In this document: piece after piece, positions 17,079 to 24,881 of the stretch | Numbering within the stretch: position 1 is the first letter of the stretch | How the letters are laid out: each line of letters opens with the position of its first letter | Assembly: GCF_000248055.1 (NCBI RefSeq) | Contig: NZ_BAFC01000123.1 | Coordinates: forward strand, 38,277-102,276 | Length of the DNA stretch: 64,000 nucleotides | Reading direction: 5' to 3' | Origin: Gordonia sputi NBRC 100414 | Lineage (GTDB): Bacteria; Actinomycetota; Actinomycetes; Mycobacteriales; Mycobacteriaceae | Translations under genes and position numbers: made by a program | The notes under the pieces: model-generated | What the model saw: the letters and a program-made list of their open reading frames with translations, nothing else | Database searches by the model: none | What the model was told of the DNA's origin: nothing

Positions 17079-18427
17079 GCCGTGATCTCAACGTCGCGCG
17101 GAACAGTGAGATCACTGCGATGAGCGGAACAGTCCGACGGTGTCGACATTCCCGGCGTTTTCAATCGTGTCGCGAGGAACGCGATGAGAAGCAAACCCAG
17201 CCAGGCTGGAGCCGCTCGGCCCTGCGCCCAGTATAGATAGCGGGGCATTTCGAGTAATCCTGTGAACATCACCGGGTACATGAGGAGGCCAATCAGAGAT
17301 CCGTTGACGAATGCGCGATACGTTACGCCGACAATGATGCCAGCAAGCGCAAAATAGACAAGTCCGCCGAAAGGTCCGTAATCGGTGAATGGTCCGGTAT
17401 ACCCGCTCGGATTGTTGAACTCCGGATTGGCATGTTGGGTCAGCAGTGGCGTGTAGTCGGACGGGCCGAGAGGGAAGGCGCTCCGGTGCGGGGGCAGAGT
17501 GCTGTAAACGTGCTCAATTCCCGGAGCCGTCCACACGACTTCGAGTGTGTCGTAGGGGACTCGCCCTGGCCACCGCATGTTCTGGTAGATGATCTGGCCA
17601 TTGTTGATCGCCGTCGCGTAGTAGCCCGCGAGCCGATCCGCCGCGAACTGGATGAAGCTGTTGGAAGTGCGGGTTCGATAAAACGACCATGAACGGAAAT
17701 ACTCGAACAATCCGAAGACGAGAAGCAGGAGCGGCAGGGACGTGAGCGGAATCCACTGTGCGATGGTATTTCCGCGTCGGTGTCGGTTGCCCATCCGTGC
17801 ACTACCGATGACAGCCAGTGGAACAACGAGTTCCAGTACGGCGAGTCTCTCCGAGAAGACGTAGGCACGCCCGATTGCCAGCAGCATCACGGAAGCGATG
17901 ATTGCGATCTGTTTCTTGTTCTTCCCCTGCGTCAGGACGAGCGCAGCGACGACGACAGTGGGTACGCCGAACTGTGTGAGAGTGGTGACTCCCGCGATCG
18001 TCCCGATCGCGTCTTTTGCCGACGTACCGTCTGCCGCCGTCGCGCTGAGCAATTCGGACGGTGTGATGCCTGATTTGGCGATCAGATATCCGAACCCGAC
18101 GTAGCCCAACACTGTCAATCCGAACATCACCGAACTCGCGCGGACCAACAGGGTTCGTGTATCCGAACTCAGGGGAGGCCAGCCTCCGCCCGCGACGGGG
18201 CGACGCCGCACCAGCAGCATCCCGATCAGTGCGGCGAGGGCCAACACCAGCACACCGGACCCGAACATCGCGACCGTCTCGTTGTCGAGAGTCCGTGGGG
18301 ATCGCCAGAGCGTGCGGAACTCCTCGTCGCTGATGAAGGTGGTCGGTATCAAGGACAGCGAACCCACCACCAGGGCGATGGCAATCGGCGATATCCACCA
18401 GACTGCCCGTGGAGTGCGTGCTTTCAC
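17075..18427 (-). CDS. Wzy-like O-antigen/EPS polymerase
   Basis: 450 residues with about eleven to twelve membrane helices and one long extracytoplasmic loop (roughly residues 265-350, rich in Pro, Tyr and Asn) before the final helices, as in Wzy polymerases. Sequence conservation in this family is low, so the call rests on topology and on its place between a GT2 gene and a beta-helix gene in the EPS operon. Both junctions are ATGA overlaps. Homologues are sometimes annotated as oligosaccharide repeat unit polymerase. Confidence 0.75.
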   Translation of the reverse strand: MKARTPRAVWWISPIAIALVVGSLSLIPTTFISDEEFRTLWRSPRTLDNETVAMFGSGVLVLALAALIGMLLVRRRPVAGGGWPPLSSDTRTLLVRASSVMFGLTVLGYVGFGYLIAKSGITPSELLSATAADGTSAKDAIGTIAGVTTLTQFGVPTVVVAALVLTQGKNKKQIAIIASVMLLAIGRAYVFSERLAVLELVVPLAVIGSARMGNRHRRGNTIAQWIPLTSLPLLLLVFGLFEYFRSWSFYRTRTSNSFIQFAADRLAGYYATAINNGQIIYQNMRWPGRVPYDTLEVVWTAPGIEHVYSTLPPHRSAFPLGPSDYTPLLTQHANPEFNNPSGYTGPFTDYGPFGGLVYFALAGIIVGVTYRAFVNGSLIGLLMYPVMFTGLLEMPRYLYWAQGRAAPAWLGLLLIAFLATRLKTPGMSTPSDCSAHRSDLTVPRDVEITA

Positions 18428-19281
18428 CGGTCTCTGCCGAAGTAGCCGACGAGTTCGCCACGGAGGTACGCGACGTCGGCCCGAGCGTGGATTCGGTTAC
18501 CGCGAATGTCGCGCACGACGCTGCCGACGATCTTGCGGGCACCGTGGTAACCGAACTGCGCGACCGACAGCCGGTGGCGACGCCACAGGTGACCATTCCC
18601 TACGCCGTACTTGAACATCTTGTCGACGAACGCTTCCGTGATCGCGTGACGGTCGTCGTCTTGAAGAATGTGGATCGACGGATCGTAGGAGAGTGTGTGC
18701 CCAGCTGCGATGAGCCGAAGGACCAGGTCCGACTCTTCGCCCGCGCCGCGAAGTCCGGGTGAACCGACTCCGATGCTCTCGTCGAATGGGGCGCGCGAAG
18801 GCAGCGTCGCCGTGCGGAGGAAAATCGTGCTCGCGATACTTGTGCGTGGAAAATTCAGTCGCGACACGGTCGTTGGTCGTCGCAACCAGCGTTGCATTGA
18901 CGGCCGCCCATCGGCGGTGACCTGCATACCACTTACTCCGGCAAGTTCAGTGTCGGTCTCGAGGAGCCGCGTCGCCGCTTCCAGCGTGTCCGGTCTGTAC
19001 CAGCAGTTGTCGTCCGGATAGGCCACGATCGGCGCGGTGACCAATCGCGTACCCGCGTTGCGCCCGGTCGAGGCGCCGCGTCCACTCCGAGTGGCTTTGA
19101 CGGGGCCGGGCAGCTCTGCTGACGTCACCAGGGCCGCACACTGCTGGTCGTCGCTTTGATCGACGACGATGAACTCGACGTGTTCTGCAATCGATGAAGC
19201 GGCGACCGAATCGAGTAGTCGACGGAACTCACTGGGTCGACCGATGGTGGTGCATACGAGTGAAATTCGAGGTGAGGTCAT
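18424..19281 (-). CDS. Glycosyltransferase family 2
   Basis: 285 residues with a GT-A fold: ISLVCTTIGRP at the N-terminus, FIVVDQSDD, the RGASTGRNAG segment, and an acidic DDN at the place of the DXD motif (AYPDDNCWY). The C-terminal RGAGEESDLVLRL with its ED is typical of rhamnosyl- or galactosyl-type GT2 enzymes. No membrane helix. It starts six bases after the stop of the Wzz-like gene and overlaps the Wzy-like gene by ATGA. Confidence 0.88.
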   Translation of the reverse strand: MTSPRISLVCTTIGRPSEFRRLLDSVAASSIAEHVEFIVVDQSDDQQCAALVTSAELPGPVKATRSGRGASTGRNAGTRLVTAPIVAYPDDNCWYRPDTLEAATRLLETDTELAGVSGMQVTADGRPSMQRWLRRPTTVSRLNFPRTSIASTIFLRTATLPSRAPFDESIGVGSPGLRGAGEESDLVLRLIAAGHTLSYDPSIHILQDDDRHAITEAFVDKMFKYGVGNGHLWRRHRLSVAQFGYHGARKIVGSVVRDIRGNRIHARADVAYLRGELVGYFGRDR

Positions 19282-19287
19282 TGCGGA

Positions 19288-20649
19288 TCAGGCCGAATCT
19301 GCTGTAGCAACTTCACGCCGGACACCTGCGGGAACATCGGCTGACTCGCCTGCGCCGTTTTGGTCGGTGTCGGTGTCGGTGTTGGTGTCGGTGTCGGTGT
19401 ATTGAGTGTTGTCGCCCCGAGCGCTTTCTTGGCGGTCGTCGTCGGTCACACTCGGCGCATGCTCGGGTTCGATGACGGCCGACTGCGACTCGCGCGGCTG
19501 CTCCGTCTCCTTGCTATTCGCCAGCGCCAGCCGCCACTGCTTACGTGTCACAGCAATGAAGCCCGATTCGGGTACGGGCAACAAGTTCAACGTGGACGTG
19601 AGGGCGGGCAGGCGATCAACATACTGCTGCGCAACGACAACAACGTAGTCGGCATGTCTGAGGTGGTCAGCGAGATCAGGGTCGACGCCGAGTGATAGGC
19701 ACTCGACAACTTGCACGGCGTCGTGATGTGCGGATGCTCCCGCGATTAGTTCGCCCACGCGACGTGTTCCTGATTCCGGGGATGCTCCCACGACGACGAT
19801 CGTGCCGCTGTCTGGAGAGCCCAGTTGCGCGAAAAAGCTTCTGGCCGCAGCTTTTTCGGACTCAGAAGGGAAACTGCCGGGTCGGCCGATGGCAAGGGTC
19901 GGGGTGAAGGTCTTGGCGATATCGCTGACGTCAGACGAAGAGGTGATGAATCGCTTGCGATTGCGCCAGACGACTGCGCCACCGAGCGCGACGAGCGCGC
20001 CTACCACGGCGCCGATGATCGCGGTAACTCCCCAGTTCGACGAAGATCCCGAAGTCGGGGTCGCAGGCTGTACAACGATGGCTGGTGCGCCGGCCGCTGT
20101 CTGCAATTGCAATGCCGAGGCCTGCGTGCGTAGTTCTTGGACGCCAGCGCCCCGGCCGGTGCTTTGCTGCTGGGTAATCAGATTGTTGATCGAATTCAGG
20201 GCGGCAGTGTTTCGATCCCGCAACTCCCCCGACGAGTGATCCAAGTACGTCGTTATCGCAGTTTCGACGATGCGTTTCGCCTCGATCTCTGTGGGCGCAG
20301 TCGCCGAGATCGTCACCACTGCGGAATTGCTGTTCTGTACCGCGCTGATCGACGGATCGGTTTCTGAGCCCAACGTCGATTTCACGCTCTCTCGGAAACC
20401 TGAACCCGAGAGGTACGCGATCTCGCCACTGACATAACTCTGCAGCTCGTCGGTCGATGTCGGTTGGCCACTCAACACGGCAGACACGCTGGCGGGCTGC
20501 TCGAGCCGCACCATCGCCTCGGCTGAGTGCGCGCTGTTACCCGTTTGCGTCAGTGCTCCGGCCAGGCCCCCCAGGACAGCGCACAACAGTGTGACCGGCC
20601 ACAGCGCAACCACCCCACGGGTCAGCTGGGCACGATTTAGTACGTGCAT
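19288..20649 (-). CDS. Wzz/Wzc-like chain-length protein with degenerate kinase domain
   Basis: 453 residues from the ATG at 20649, which has a GGGGAG site (a TTG just before it is less likely). Helix 1 lies at about 15-35, a periplasmic Wzz domain follows, and helix 2 is at about 208-228. The cytoplasmic part then has a domain shaped like a BY-kinase: VVVGASPESGTRRVGEL stands where the Walker A loop should be but has no GK[ST], and ADYVVVVAQ follows. So ATP binding is doubtful. The acidic C-terminus has a TDTDTNTDTDTD run made by short tandem repeats. It is the first gene of the operon reaching to 13865 and probably sets chain length together with the Wzy-like protein. Confidence 0.8.
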   Translation of the reverse strand: MHVLNRAQLTRGVVALWPVTLLCAVLGGLAGALTQTGNSAHSAEAMVRLEQPASVSAVLSGQPTSTDELQSYVSGEIAYLSGSGFRESVKSTLGSETDPSISAVQNSNSAVVTISATAPTEIEAKRIVETAITTYLDHSSGELRDRNTAALNSINNLITQQQSTGRGAGVQELRTQASALQLQTAAGAPAIVVQPATPTSGSSSNWGVTAIIGAVVGALVALGGAVVWRNRKRFITSSSDVSDIAKTFTPTLAIGRPGSFPSESEKAAARSFFAQLGSPDSGTIVVVGASPESGTRRVGELIAGASAHHDAVQVVECLSLGVDPDLADHLRHADYVVVVAQQYVDRLPALTSTLNLLPVPESGFIAVTRKQWRLALANSKETEQPRESQSAVIEPEHAPSVTDDDRQESARGDNTQYTDTDTNTDTDTDQNGAGESADVPAGVRREVATADSA

Positions 20650-20707
20650 CAAAAGAACTCCCCCTATTTACTCGCTGCTACCTTATCCGAGATCGCCAAC
20701 TTTGCTG

Positions 20708-20727
20708 AAAAATATCGCCTCAGGCGA
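20708..20727 (-). terminator. Intrinsic terminator downstream of menE
   Basis: Read on the minus strand, TCGCC-TGA-GGCGA is followed at once by TATTTTT. It is a short stem, but with a true U-tract, rare in this GC-rich window. It lies between the menE stop and the start of the EPS operon at 20649, so it would separate the two units. Confidence 0.5.
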
Positions 20728-20833
20728 CGAAACTCACATGAATTCCTCACAGTTCGGTCGGATTTGCGTAGACCCCCCGCGCGTGGGTTGCCGGTGGATG
20801 CAACCCCACGATGCGACACGGGAATGCACAAGG

Positions 20834-22147
20834 TCAGCTGAAGCGTTCCCGCAGGGCGTGTCGGTCGACCTTGCCCGGGCCGCGTAGCGGGAGCTCGTTG
20901 AGCTCGATCACCTCGCGCGGCGCGGCGTAGCGGTCGAGTCGTTCGACGACGGCGCTTCGGATGCGGTCGGCGTCGAATCTGGTTCTGCCCGAGGGCACCA
21001 CGAAGGCGACGACCTTCTCGCCGAGCCGGTCGTCTGGCAGTCCGACGACGGCGCACTCGCGTACGGAATCGTCGTCGAGGATGACGGCCTCGACCACCTG
21101 CGGTACCACTGTGAGTCCGCCGGTGGTGATGGCTTCGTCGGCGCGGCCGATGATGCTCAGGACGCCGTGGTCGAGGCGGCCGAGGTCGTCGGTGACGAAG
21201 GTCCCGGGAGTTGCGAATGCGGGATGCTCCGGCAGATGACGGTAGCCATGCGCGACCATCGGGCCCGAGAGTGCCACGCGCCCAACACCTTCGGGATTGG
21301 GGTCGAGGAGGGTGACGGTGACGCCGTCGAGCGGGATGCCGTCGTAGACGCAGCCGCCGCCGGTCTCACTCATGCCGTAGGTCCGGATGATGGGCAGTCC
21401 GGCGTCGAGTGCGCGACGTAGCAGGGGTGTGGGAGTCGCCGCACCGCCGACGAGGAGGGCGTCGGTGCTGCGGAGTGCTGCGGTGGCACGCGGGGAGTCG
21501 AGGACTTTGATCAGTTGCGTCGGCACCAGCGAGGTGTAGCGACGCGGACCGTCGAGTGCGTCGAGGGCGTCGGCGAAGGCGTCGGGTTCGAAGCCGGACG
21601 AGACGTCGAGGACGCCTGGCGTGAACCCGGCAGCCAGTGCGCGGAGGAGAACCTGGAGTCCGGCGATGTGGTGCGGGGCGAGCGCGAGGAGCCAATTGCC
21701 CGGTCCGCCAAGGTATTTGTGCGTCGCGGCCGCTGACGCGGTGAGGGTGTGGGGCGTGTGTTGCGCGCCCTTGGGGGTGCCGGTGGTGCCCGAGGTGGAG
21801 ATGACGAGCGAGATGACGTCGTCGATGGGGGCGTCGGCGGCCAGGGCGTCGGCGAGGCGCGCCGCGTGCGCGGGGTCGGCGGCCGGGGTGGGCAGGGCGG
21901 CCGGGGTGGTCTCGACAAGCTCGACCAGCGGTTGGGGCTCGACCAGCGGAATGGGGGGCGTGGTCTCGACAAGCTCGACCAGCGGTTGGGGCTCGACCAG
22001 CGGTTGGGGCTCGACCAGCGGTTGGGGCTCGACCAGCGAGGCGGGCCTGAGCGGCGGTTGGGGAGTGACCATCGCGAGCAGGGTGTCGCGGAGGTCGAGG
22101 ACCGTCGAGTCGGCAGGCAGGGGGAGTGGTCGCAGGATGCGGGTCAC
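20834..22147 (-). CDS. menE: o-Succinylbenzoate-CoA ligase with an in-frame repeat insertion
   Basis: 437 residues from the GTG at 22147 (GGAG upstream; eleven bases after the preceding stop). It is an acyl-CoA synthetase: P-loop STSGTTGTPKG at 117-127, YGMSETGGG, then GRADEAITTGG and the C-terminal lysine motif GPGKVDRHALRE. It adds CoA to o-succinylbenzoate in menaquinone synthesis. MenE in related genera is shorter at the N-terminus; here residues about 37-80 are LVEPQP and LVELVETT repeats encoded by a dispersed DNA repeat, placed in the variable linker before the P-loop, so activity may be kept. The DUF3349 and pit genes upstream match the mycobacterial order. Confidence 0.93.
   Translation of the reverse strand: MTRILRPLPLPADSTVLDLRDTLLAMVTPQPPLRPASLVEPQPLVEPQPLVEPQPLVELVETTPPIPLVEPQPLVELVETTPAALPTPAADPAHAARLADALAADAPIDDVISLVISTSGTTGTPKGAQHTPHTLTASAAATHKYLGGPGNWLLALAPHHIAGLQVLLRALAAGFTPGVLDVSSGFEPDAFADALDALDGPRRYTSLVPTQLIKVLDSPRATAALRSTDALLVGGAATPTPLLRRALDAGLPIIRTYGMSETGGGCVYDGIPLDGVTVTLLDPNPEGVGRVALSGPMVAHGYRHLPEHPAFATPGTFVTDDLGRLDHGVLSIIGRADEAITTGGLTVVPQVVEAVILDDDSVRECAVVGLPDDRLGEKVVAFVVPSGRTRFDADRIRSAVVERLDRYAAPREVIELNELPLRGPGKVDRHALRERFS
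21908..22038. repeat. Repeat array inside menE (42-bp and 18-bp units)
   Basis: A 42-bp unit that begins GGTCTCGACAAGCTCGACC occurs twice, identical, at 21908-21949 and 21962-22003. Its second half, TTGGGGCTCGACCAGCGG (18 bp), is then repeated in tandem to about 22038. Units are multiples of three (or separated by in-frame spacers), so menE stays open. The same 24-bp head occurs again at 24753-24776, outside any gene. Confidence 0.85.
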
Positions 22148-22157
22148 CGCAGCAAAA

Positions 22158-22502
22158 CTACTCCGGCTCGGCGCCGTCGGACGGTGGCGGGTCGAGGGGG
22201 TGGTCGTCGAACGGCCAGCCGCGTGACTCGAGGTAGGTGCGGACGCGTTCGATGTCGGCCTCGTGGGGGAGCTCATGGGTGACCTTGGAGATCTTCACCC
22301 CGGCGTCGATCTTGGAGATCGGCTCGGGCGGCGGCGCCGACTCGCGGATGAGCTCGCCAGAGACCTCGTCGACTTCGTCCTCACTGAGTTGTCGACGCAG
22401 GAGTGCGACGAGGGGGATGTAGTCATCGGTGGGTACGCCGTCGGGATACCCGGCGCGCAACCAGTCGATGATCTTCTTCAGAAATTGCGGCCGATCGGCC
22501 AC
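22158..22502 (-). CDS. DUF3349 protein
   Basis: 114 residues from the GTG at 22502, preceded by GAGAGGGGG; a GTG at 22520 is possible. It is a small helical protein with IIDWLRAGYPDGVP near the start, which is the DUF3349 signature (Rv0543c type). Function is unknown. It shares the pattern of the next gene upstream (22632-22976), so the two are tandem paralogues, but a strong hairpin lies between them. It is followed by menE after eleven bases. Confidence 0.85.
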   Translation of the reverse strand: MADRPQFLKKIIDWLRAGYPDGVPTDDYIPLVALLRRQLSEDEVDEVSGELIRESAPPPEPISKIDAGVKISKVTHELPHEADIERVRTYLESRGWPFDDHPLDPPPSDGAEPE

Positions 22503-22558
22503 GCCGTCCCCCTCTCGCACACACAGACGCCTTACGCGTTCTGGTCTGCGATTCTAAG

Positions 22559-22591
22559 CGGTCCGCGCCTGCTCGTGGCAGGCGCGGACCG
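22559..22591 (-). terminator. Strong hairpin between the two DUF3349 genes
   Basis: CGGTCCGCGCCTGC and GCAGGCGCGGACCG form a perfect 14-bp stem with a five-base loop. It lies after the stop of the upstream DUF3349 gene and before the next start. There is no long U-tract on the minus strand. It may end or attenuate transcription from the pit side into the menE side. Confidence 0.65.
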
Positions 22592-22631
22592 GATACTCGT
22601 GATGGCTGAGGAGTCTCAGCTCACCGTGATC

Positions 22632-22976
22632 TCAGCTCGGTGAGCTCAGATCCTCGGCGTCGTGTTCAGAACTCTTGGTCTCCGCCGCCAACGGCCACCC
22701 GACCGCGGCGAGCCGAGATGCCACCTGGTTGACCTCGTACTCGGTCGGCGGTTGGTCGGAGACCTTGGTGATCGCGCCCGCGATCTGCTCCTCGGTGAGT
22801 GGGGTTCCGATTCCCTGCTCGGCGGCGAGTTCCATGCACACGCGCATGATCTGGTCGTCGTCGAGCACCTTGGTCAGCAGAGCGAGCAGCGGCGGGAAGT
22901 CGGTGGGTGGGACCCCTTCGGGGTAGCCCTTGCGAATCCAGTTGACGGCGGATTCGAACAGCGACGTGGTGGCCAT
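22632..22976 (-). CDS. DUF3349 protein (second copy)
   Basis: 114 residues from the ATG at 22976, preceded by GAAAGG at a good distance. It has AVNWIRKGYPEGVPPTDFPPLLALL, matching the IIDWLRAGYPDGVP region of its neighbour, and a shared C-terminal pattern (VASRLAAVGWPL here, VRTYLESRGWPF there). It lies downstream of a small membrane protein gene in the Rv0545c–Rv0543c-like order. Function unknown. Confidence 0.85.
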   Translation of the reverse strand: MATTSLFESAVNWIRKGYPEGVPPTDFPPLLALLTKVLDDDQIMRVCMELAAEQGIGTPLTEEQIAGAITKVSDQPPTEYEVNQVASRLAAVGWPLAAETKSSEHDAEDLSSPS

Positions 22977-23020
22977 GATGCCTTTCGGTTCGAAATCGAA
23001 ATGTCGAGTGGCGCTTGGGT

Positions 23021-23305
23021 TTACTTGTATGCCCAGGAGGGGAAGAGCTTGATGTCGAAGTAGTAGTTGAGCGTCTGGCGGCAGATCCACAGCAGGCCGA
23101 TGACGATCACTGCCGCGACGATCGCGAACAAGACGTAGCCCAGCGCGCGCAGCGCGGGATTGGGTGCCGAGGTGGTGCCGTCGGCGTTGAGTCCGCCTTC
23201 ACCGCGCGCCTCGCAGACCATGCCTACCGCGAACAGTGCGGGCAGACCTGCGCCGAGAACCAGACCGATTGCGAAAACCTTGAGAATCGATTCGAGGATG
23301 TCCAT
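23021..23305 (-). CDS. Small two-helix membrane protein (Rv0544c-like position)
   Basis: 94 residues with hydrophobic segments at about 7-29 and 54-75 and a short loop between them (RGEGGLNADGTTSAPNP). It has the size, position and two-helix topology of the conserved membrane protein between pitA and DUF3349 in mycobacteria. No catalytic motif. It is probably co-transcribed with pit, which ends 45 bases upstream. Confidence 0.78.
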   Translation of the reverse strand: MDILESILKVFAIGLVLGAGLPALFAVGMVCEARGEGGLNADGTTSAPNPALRALGYVLFAIVAAVIVIGLLWICRQTLNYYFDIKLFPSWAYK

Positions 23306-23350
23306 GAGATTCAGCTTTTCCTTTAGTCGTCCGTCGTCGTCTCTGGTTGC

Positions 23351-24583
23351 CTACGTCATCGCTGTCGGATCGGGGACCTGACGCGGACCGTCCTGCGCAC
23401 TCGGCGGGATGATCGAGTTGGTCTCGTCGTCCCATTCGTCGTTGACGTTGTTGGAATCGACCTTGTTCTGCTGTGCACGCCAGTACATGTATGCCGACGC
23501 CGCGACCAGTAGGACGAAGATGACGACAGCGCCGGCGACGTCGCCGAGCAGGTGGCCGAGGCCGTAGCAGACAGCGCCGACGATGCCCGCTGCGGGAAGC
23601 GTTGTGACCCAGGCGATGACCATGCGGCCTGCGACGGCCCAGCGGACCTGGGCGCCCTTCTTGCCGACGCCGGAGCCGAGGATCGAGCCGGTGGCGACCT
23701 GCGTCGTCGACAGTGCCATGCCGGCTGCCGAGCTGGTCAGGATGATGGCGGCGGAGCTGGCTTCAGCGGCCATGCCCTGCGGGGAGCTGATCTCGACGAG
23801 GCCCTTGCCGAGCGTGCGGATGATGCGCCATCCGCCGAGGTAGGTGCCGAGGGCGATGGCTCCGGCGCAGCTGACGACGATCCAGACCGGCAGGCCGTGC
23901 TTGACCGACGATGCGCTGAGGTGACCGGTGCAGATCAGGGCGAGTGCGATGACGCCCATCGTCTTCTGTGCGTCGCCGGTGCCGTGAGCAAGGGAGACCA
24001 GCGATGCGGTGACGATCTGTCCGCTGCGGAAGCCCTTCTCCTGCTTGGAGACCAGGATCTTTGCGGTGATCTTGAAGATCAACCAGGTGCCGACCGCGGC
24101 GACGGCGCAGGCGATGAAGGGCGAGGCGAGCGCGGGGATGATGACCTTCGACAGCACGCCGTGCCAGTCGATGCCGCTCGCGCCCAGCGCGGCGATACCC
24201 GAACCGATGAGTCCGCCGAACAGAGCGTGGCTCGAGCTCGACGGCAGACCGAAGAGCCAGGTGAAGAGGTTCCAGAGGATGCCACCGACTAGGCCGGCGA
24301 AGATGATCAGTAGAGCTTCGTTGGCGTCGATGCCGGAGATCAGGGCTCCGGACTTGTCTTGTAGGTGAAGGATGTTCTTGGTGATTGTCGCCGCGACCTC
24401 GACCGAGAGGAACGCGCCGACGAGGTTGAGGATGGCCGCGATCGTGACCGCGACCTTGGGCTTGAGTGCGCCCGTGGCGATGGATGTCGCCATGGCGTTT
24501 CCGGTGTCGTGAAATCCGTTGGTGAAGTCGAAGCCAAGTGCTGTGATGACCAGCAACACGAGGACAAGCATCTCTCCGCTCAT
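23351..24583 (-). CDS. pitA: Inorganic phosphate transporter, PiT family
   Basis: 410 residues from the ATG at 24583 (an upstream in-frame ATG at 24595 is possible). About ten to eleven helices. The duplicated PiT signature is seen as ALGFDFTNGFHDTGNAMAT near the N-terminus and GLPSSSSHALFGGLIG in the first half, with SLAHGTGDAQKTMG in the second half. It imports phosphate (or metal-phosphate) driven by cations. A PHO-box-like direct repeat lies about 95-110 bases upstream, suggesting phosphate-starvation control. It heads the unit running toward the DUF3349 genes. Confidence 0.93.
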   Translation of the reverse strand: MSGEMLVLVLLVITALGFDFTNGFHDTGNAMATSIATGALKPKVAVTIAAILNLVGAFLSVEVAATITKNILHLQDKSGALISGIDANEALLIIFAGLVGGILWNLFTWLFGLPSSSSHALFGGLIGSGIAALGASGIDWHGVLSKVIIPALASPFIACAVAAVGTWLIFKITAKILVSKQEKGFRSGQIVTASLVSLAHGTGDAQKTMGVIALALICTGHLSASSVKHGLPVWIVVSCAGAIALGTYLGGWRIIRTLGKGLVEISSPQGMAAEASSAAIILTSSAAGMALSTTQVATGSILGSGVGKKGAQVRWAVAGRMVIAWVTTLPAAGIVGAVCYGLGHLLGDVAGAVVIFVLLVAASAYMYWRAQQNKVDSNNVNDEWDDETNSIIPPSAQDGPRQVPDPTAMT

Positions 24584-24677
24584 GGGCAATATCATGCTGC
24601 CCGGATTAAGGTTTCGCCTAAATTAAGTTCGACTGCCGTATGTTTGTGACCTGCGAGTTTGCCTATCTGCACACGGT

Positions 24678-24695
24678 GTTCACCTAGTGTTCACC
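24678..24695. promoter_or_regulatory. PHO-box-like (PhoP/RegX3) direct repeat
   Basis: GTTCACC-TAGT-GTTCACC: two exact 7-bp repeats with an 11-bp period, and a weaker third step (TGACCG) one period farther. This agrees with the known actinobacterial phosphate-regulator box. It lies between the divergent pit and LLM genes, nearer pit. Confidence 0.65.
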
Positions 24696-24752
24696 GAACT
24701 GACCGTGGGCGGACACCGTTTGCGCAGCTAATGTCCGATTTGTGTGCGTGGG

Positions 24753-24862
24753 GGTCTCGACAAGCTCGACCAGCGGGCGGGGCGCTCGACCAGCGGGCGG
24801 AGCTCGACCAGCAGTGGGGGCGAGCGAGCGCTCGGGCGGGTCTCGACAAGCGGTGGGGGCGC
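24753..24862. repeat. Intergenic copy of the menE repeat, degenerate tail
   Basis: The first 24 bases are identical to the head of the repeat in menE. They are followed by three variant CTCGACCAGC steps and a second broken copy (GGTCTCGACAAGCGGTGG). It ends about 20 bases before the LLM start codon, so it forms part of that gene's leader. Confidence 0.75.
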
Positions 24863-24881
24863 TGTGGAAGAATCCGAAACC

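Noticed and set aside
24753..24881. N-terminal extension of the LLM protein through the repeat
   Set aside because: The frame is open but codes only repeat-derived Ser/Thr/Gly residues. The ATG at 24882 begins the family's first strand and has its own ribosome site.
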